A DNA stretch of 64,000 nt from assembly GCF_016703145.1 (NCBI RefSeq), contig NZ_JADJCO010000003.1, positions 744,001-808,000 on the forward strand, written 5' to 3'. Position numbers and translations under genes: made by a program. This document shows, in pieces, positions 62,435 to 64,000 of the stretch. This stretch comes from Ottowia sp. (lineage in GTDB: Bacteria; Pseudomonadota; Gammaproteobacteria; Burkholderiales; Burkholderiaceae_C). The notes under the pieces are model-generated. The model was not told where the DNA came from. It made no database searches and saw only the letters and a list, made by a program, of their open reading frames with translations. The stretch's first letter is position 1. Every line of letters begins with the position of its first letter.

Positions 62435-63433
62435 ATGACAACATCTTCGCGGCGTTCCCATCTGATGCACTGGGCTGCCCTGGCCGCCGCGCTGATGCTG
62501 CCTGCCGGCACGGCGCTGGCGCAGGACGGCTACCCGAACAAGCCGGTGCGCCTGGTCGTGCAGTACCAGGCTGGCGGATCGGCCGACGCGCTGGCCCGCC
62601 TGGTGGGCGAGGGCCTGTCCAAGCGGCTGGGCCAGCCGGTGCTGGTGGAAAACCGCAGCGGCGCCGGCGGCATCATCGGCACCGACTACGTCGCCAAGAG
62701 CGCGCCCGACGGCTACACCCTGCTGCTGACCGTGCCCGGCCCCATCACGGTCAACCTGGTGCTCTACAAGAAGCTGCCCTACGACCCGCGCACCGATCTG
62801 CGCATGGTCTCGGACGTGGCCCGCTCGCGCACCGTGCTGACGGTGCATCCGTCGGTGCCGGCCAAGAACTTCAAGGAGTTGATCGAGGTCATCCGCAAGG
62901 AGCCTGGCAAGTACGCCATGGGTTCCTGGGGGCCGGGCACGCAGCCGCACCAGGCCCAGGTCTTCATGGACAAGACCTACGGCCTGCAGACGATGCACGT
63001 GGCCTACAAGGGCGAGGCGCCGATGACCACCGACCTCATGAGCGGGGTGATCCAGATGACCATCGGCTCCGTCACCACGCTGCAGCCCTACATCGCGGCG
63101 GGCAAGCTGCGCGCGCTGGCGATGGCGGGGCCCAACCGCTCCAAGATGCTGCCCGACGTGACCACCTTCGCCGAGCAGGGCTACAAGGACGGCATCTACA
63201 TGGTCACCGCGCCGACCTCGATCATGGCGCCGGCCAAGACGCCGGACGCCATCGTCGAACGCCTGAGCCGCGACATCGCCGCCGTCGTCCGGCAGCCTGA
63301 GGTGACCAAGCGCATCGAGGAGATGGGCGCGGAGCCGATCGGCAACACCCCCGCCGAGGCCACCGCCGCCTACAAGACGTTCCTGCCCATTTCCATGGAG
63401 CTGACCCGGGCCACCGGCGTCACGCTCGATTGA
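62435..63433 (+). CDS. TctC-family (Bug-like) binding protein
   Basis: A 332-residue periplasmic receptor: signal peptide (LAAALMLPAGTALAQ), GYPNKPVRLVVQYQAGGSAD, ENRSGAGGIIGTDYVAKSAP, and the ligand-cleft segment YAMGSWGPGTQPHQAQVFMD. Tandem duplicate of the preceding gene. GAAGGAG precedes the ATG. Binds a carboxylate-like ligand by family; a TTT membrane component must be elsewhere. Confidence 0.9.
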   Translation: MTTSSRRSHLMHWAALAAALMLPAGTALAQDGYPNKPVRLVVQYQAGGSADALARLVGEGLSKRLGQPVLVENRSGAGGIIGTDYVAKSAPDGYTLLLTVPGPITVNLVLYKKLPYDPRTDLRMVSDVARSRTVLTVHPSVPAKNFKELIEVIRKEPGKYAMGSWGPGTQPHQAQVFMDKTYGLQTMHVAYKGEAPMTTDLMSGVIQMTIGSVTTLQPYIAAGKLRALAMAGPNRSKMLPDVTTFAEQGYKDGIYMVTAPTSIMAPAKTPDAIVERLSRDIAAVVRQPEVTKRIEEMGAEPIGNTPAEATAAYKTFLPISMELTRATGVTLD

Positions 63434-63495
63434 GCTATTAAAAACATAGCTATAGACTATTGATGCACGCGGGCTGGTGCGGCCTTTTGTTCATA
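63434..63495 (+). repeat. Dispersed repeat, copy R13
   Basis: Plus strand: GCTATTAAAAACATAGCTAT, then TTGATGCACGCGGGCTGG, then GGCCTTTTGTTC. It begins at the base after the TctC stop codon. Confidence 0.75.
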
Positions 63496-63518
63496 ATTTC
63501 CCACAGGAATCCCGTCTC

Positions 63519-64000
63519 ATGACCCAGCCCGCACCTTCGCTGTCCGAGGCGCGCCGCGCGTTGGCCCGCTCCATCGGCTTGGCCGCCTTCATTTACGGCT
63601 ACCCGCTCATCGAGCTGTACCGCACCTGCCGGCTGCAGACCGATCCCCAGAATCAGCGCCGCTCCGGCGCCTCGGCCGGCTCCGACGTGCGGGCGCCGCT
63701 CAACACCCTGCACCACGCTCCGCGCCCCTCGACAGGCGAGGACCGCGACGTGGTGACGCCCGCCAACGACCTGCTCTACACGATGGCTTGGGTGTACCTG
63801 GGCGACGGGCCGATGCTGCTCACCGTGCCCTCGCCGGCCAGGCATCCGGGCCGCTACTTCGTGCTGCCGCTGTACGACGCCTACACCGAGAACTTCGAGA
63901 ACCTCGGGCCGCGCACCTGCAAGCCCGAGGGCGAGGTCGTGGTGCTGGTCGGCCCGGACGGCACCGTGCCCGAGTCGCTGCAGGGCCATCGCGTGGTGCG
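63519..64000 (+). CDS. DUF1254-family protein, 5' part (cut by window edge)
   Basis: The frame is open from ATG 63519 to the end of the window (160 codons). AGGAA lies upstream. It shows LAAFIYGYPLIELYRTCRLQ, APLNTLHHAPRPSTGEDRDV, TPANDLLYTMAWVYLGDGPM and RYFVLPLYDAYTENFENLG, the DUF1254 signature. These proteins, often fused to DUF1214, are of unknown function. No signal peptide is evident at this start. The C-terminal half is outside the window. Confidence 0.85.
   Translation, partial: MTQPAPSLSEARRALARSIGLAAFIYGYPLIELYRTCRLQTDPQNQRRSGASAGSDVRAPLNTLHHAPRPSTGEDRDVVTPANDLLYTMAWVYLGDGPMLLTVPSPARHPGRYFVLPLYDAYTENFENLGPRTCKPEGEVVVLVGPDGTVPESLQGHRVV

Overview
The window is a GC-rich chromosomal segment of a betaproteobacterium, almost certainly Burkholderiales and most likely Comamonadaceae (Acidovorax/Alicycliphilus/Ottowia-like). 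This rests on the str-S10 ribosomal cluster with its long S3 tail, Bug/TctC-type binding proteins without permeases, IPTL-CTERM proteins, and a roughly 62-bp dispersed repeat that recurs 13 times. No tRNA, rRNA, CRISPR array or prophage was recognised. The genus is inference.

Layout. 1-2.4 kb: minus-strand thiosulfate module (periplasmic rhodanese, YeeE/TsuA transporter, tiny membrane protein). 2.4-11.6 kb: a type I restriction-modification locus in the order hsdR-hsdS-ATPase-hsdM, lying between two glutathione-transferase genes. Two short repeated coding motifs (NQW...IFL...LLDGYLT) precede the ATPase gene and hsdM. The second GST gene sits between two related inverted-repeat elements. 12-24.4 kb: YdeP-like molybdoenzyme, uvrA (with a dispersed repeat read in frame), ecotin, an MFS transporter, ssb bracketed by two glycine-rich IPTL-CTERM proteins, and a cytochrome b561/YceI operon.

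24.4-34.6 kb: purine-related genes (two BMP-family nucleoside-binding proteins, adenine deaminase type, a Rieske oxygenase), then a PadR regulator between an FFLEELY-type protein and fadH. Four near-identical palindromes mark the PadR target promoters. A third BMP protein follows. 34.8-40.2 kb: sulfate uptake operon sbp-orf-sbp-cysT-cysW-cysA. 40.4-46.4 kb: TctC-type receptor, SLAC1/TehA-like channel, TerC, and a run of small stress or accessory genes, several frameshifted or eroded.

46.4-57.9 kb: mnmA, then rpsL-rpsG-fusA-tuf-rpsJ and rplC-rplD-rplW-rplB-rpsS-rplV-rpsC-rplP-rpmC-rpsQ, ending at a strong terminator. 57.9-64 kb: peroxiredoxin, GNAT and cytochrome b, cytochrome c', a Crp/Fnr regulator, tandem TctC receptors, and the start of a DUF1254 protein cut by the window edge.

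At least six genes, including essential fusA, show single-base indels, several of them in short homopolymers. Sequencing or assembly error is the likeliest cause. Treat the broken genes accordingly.
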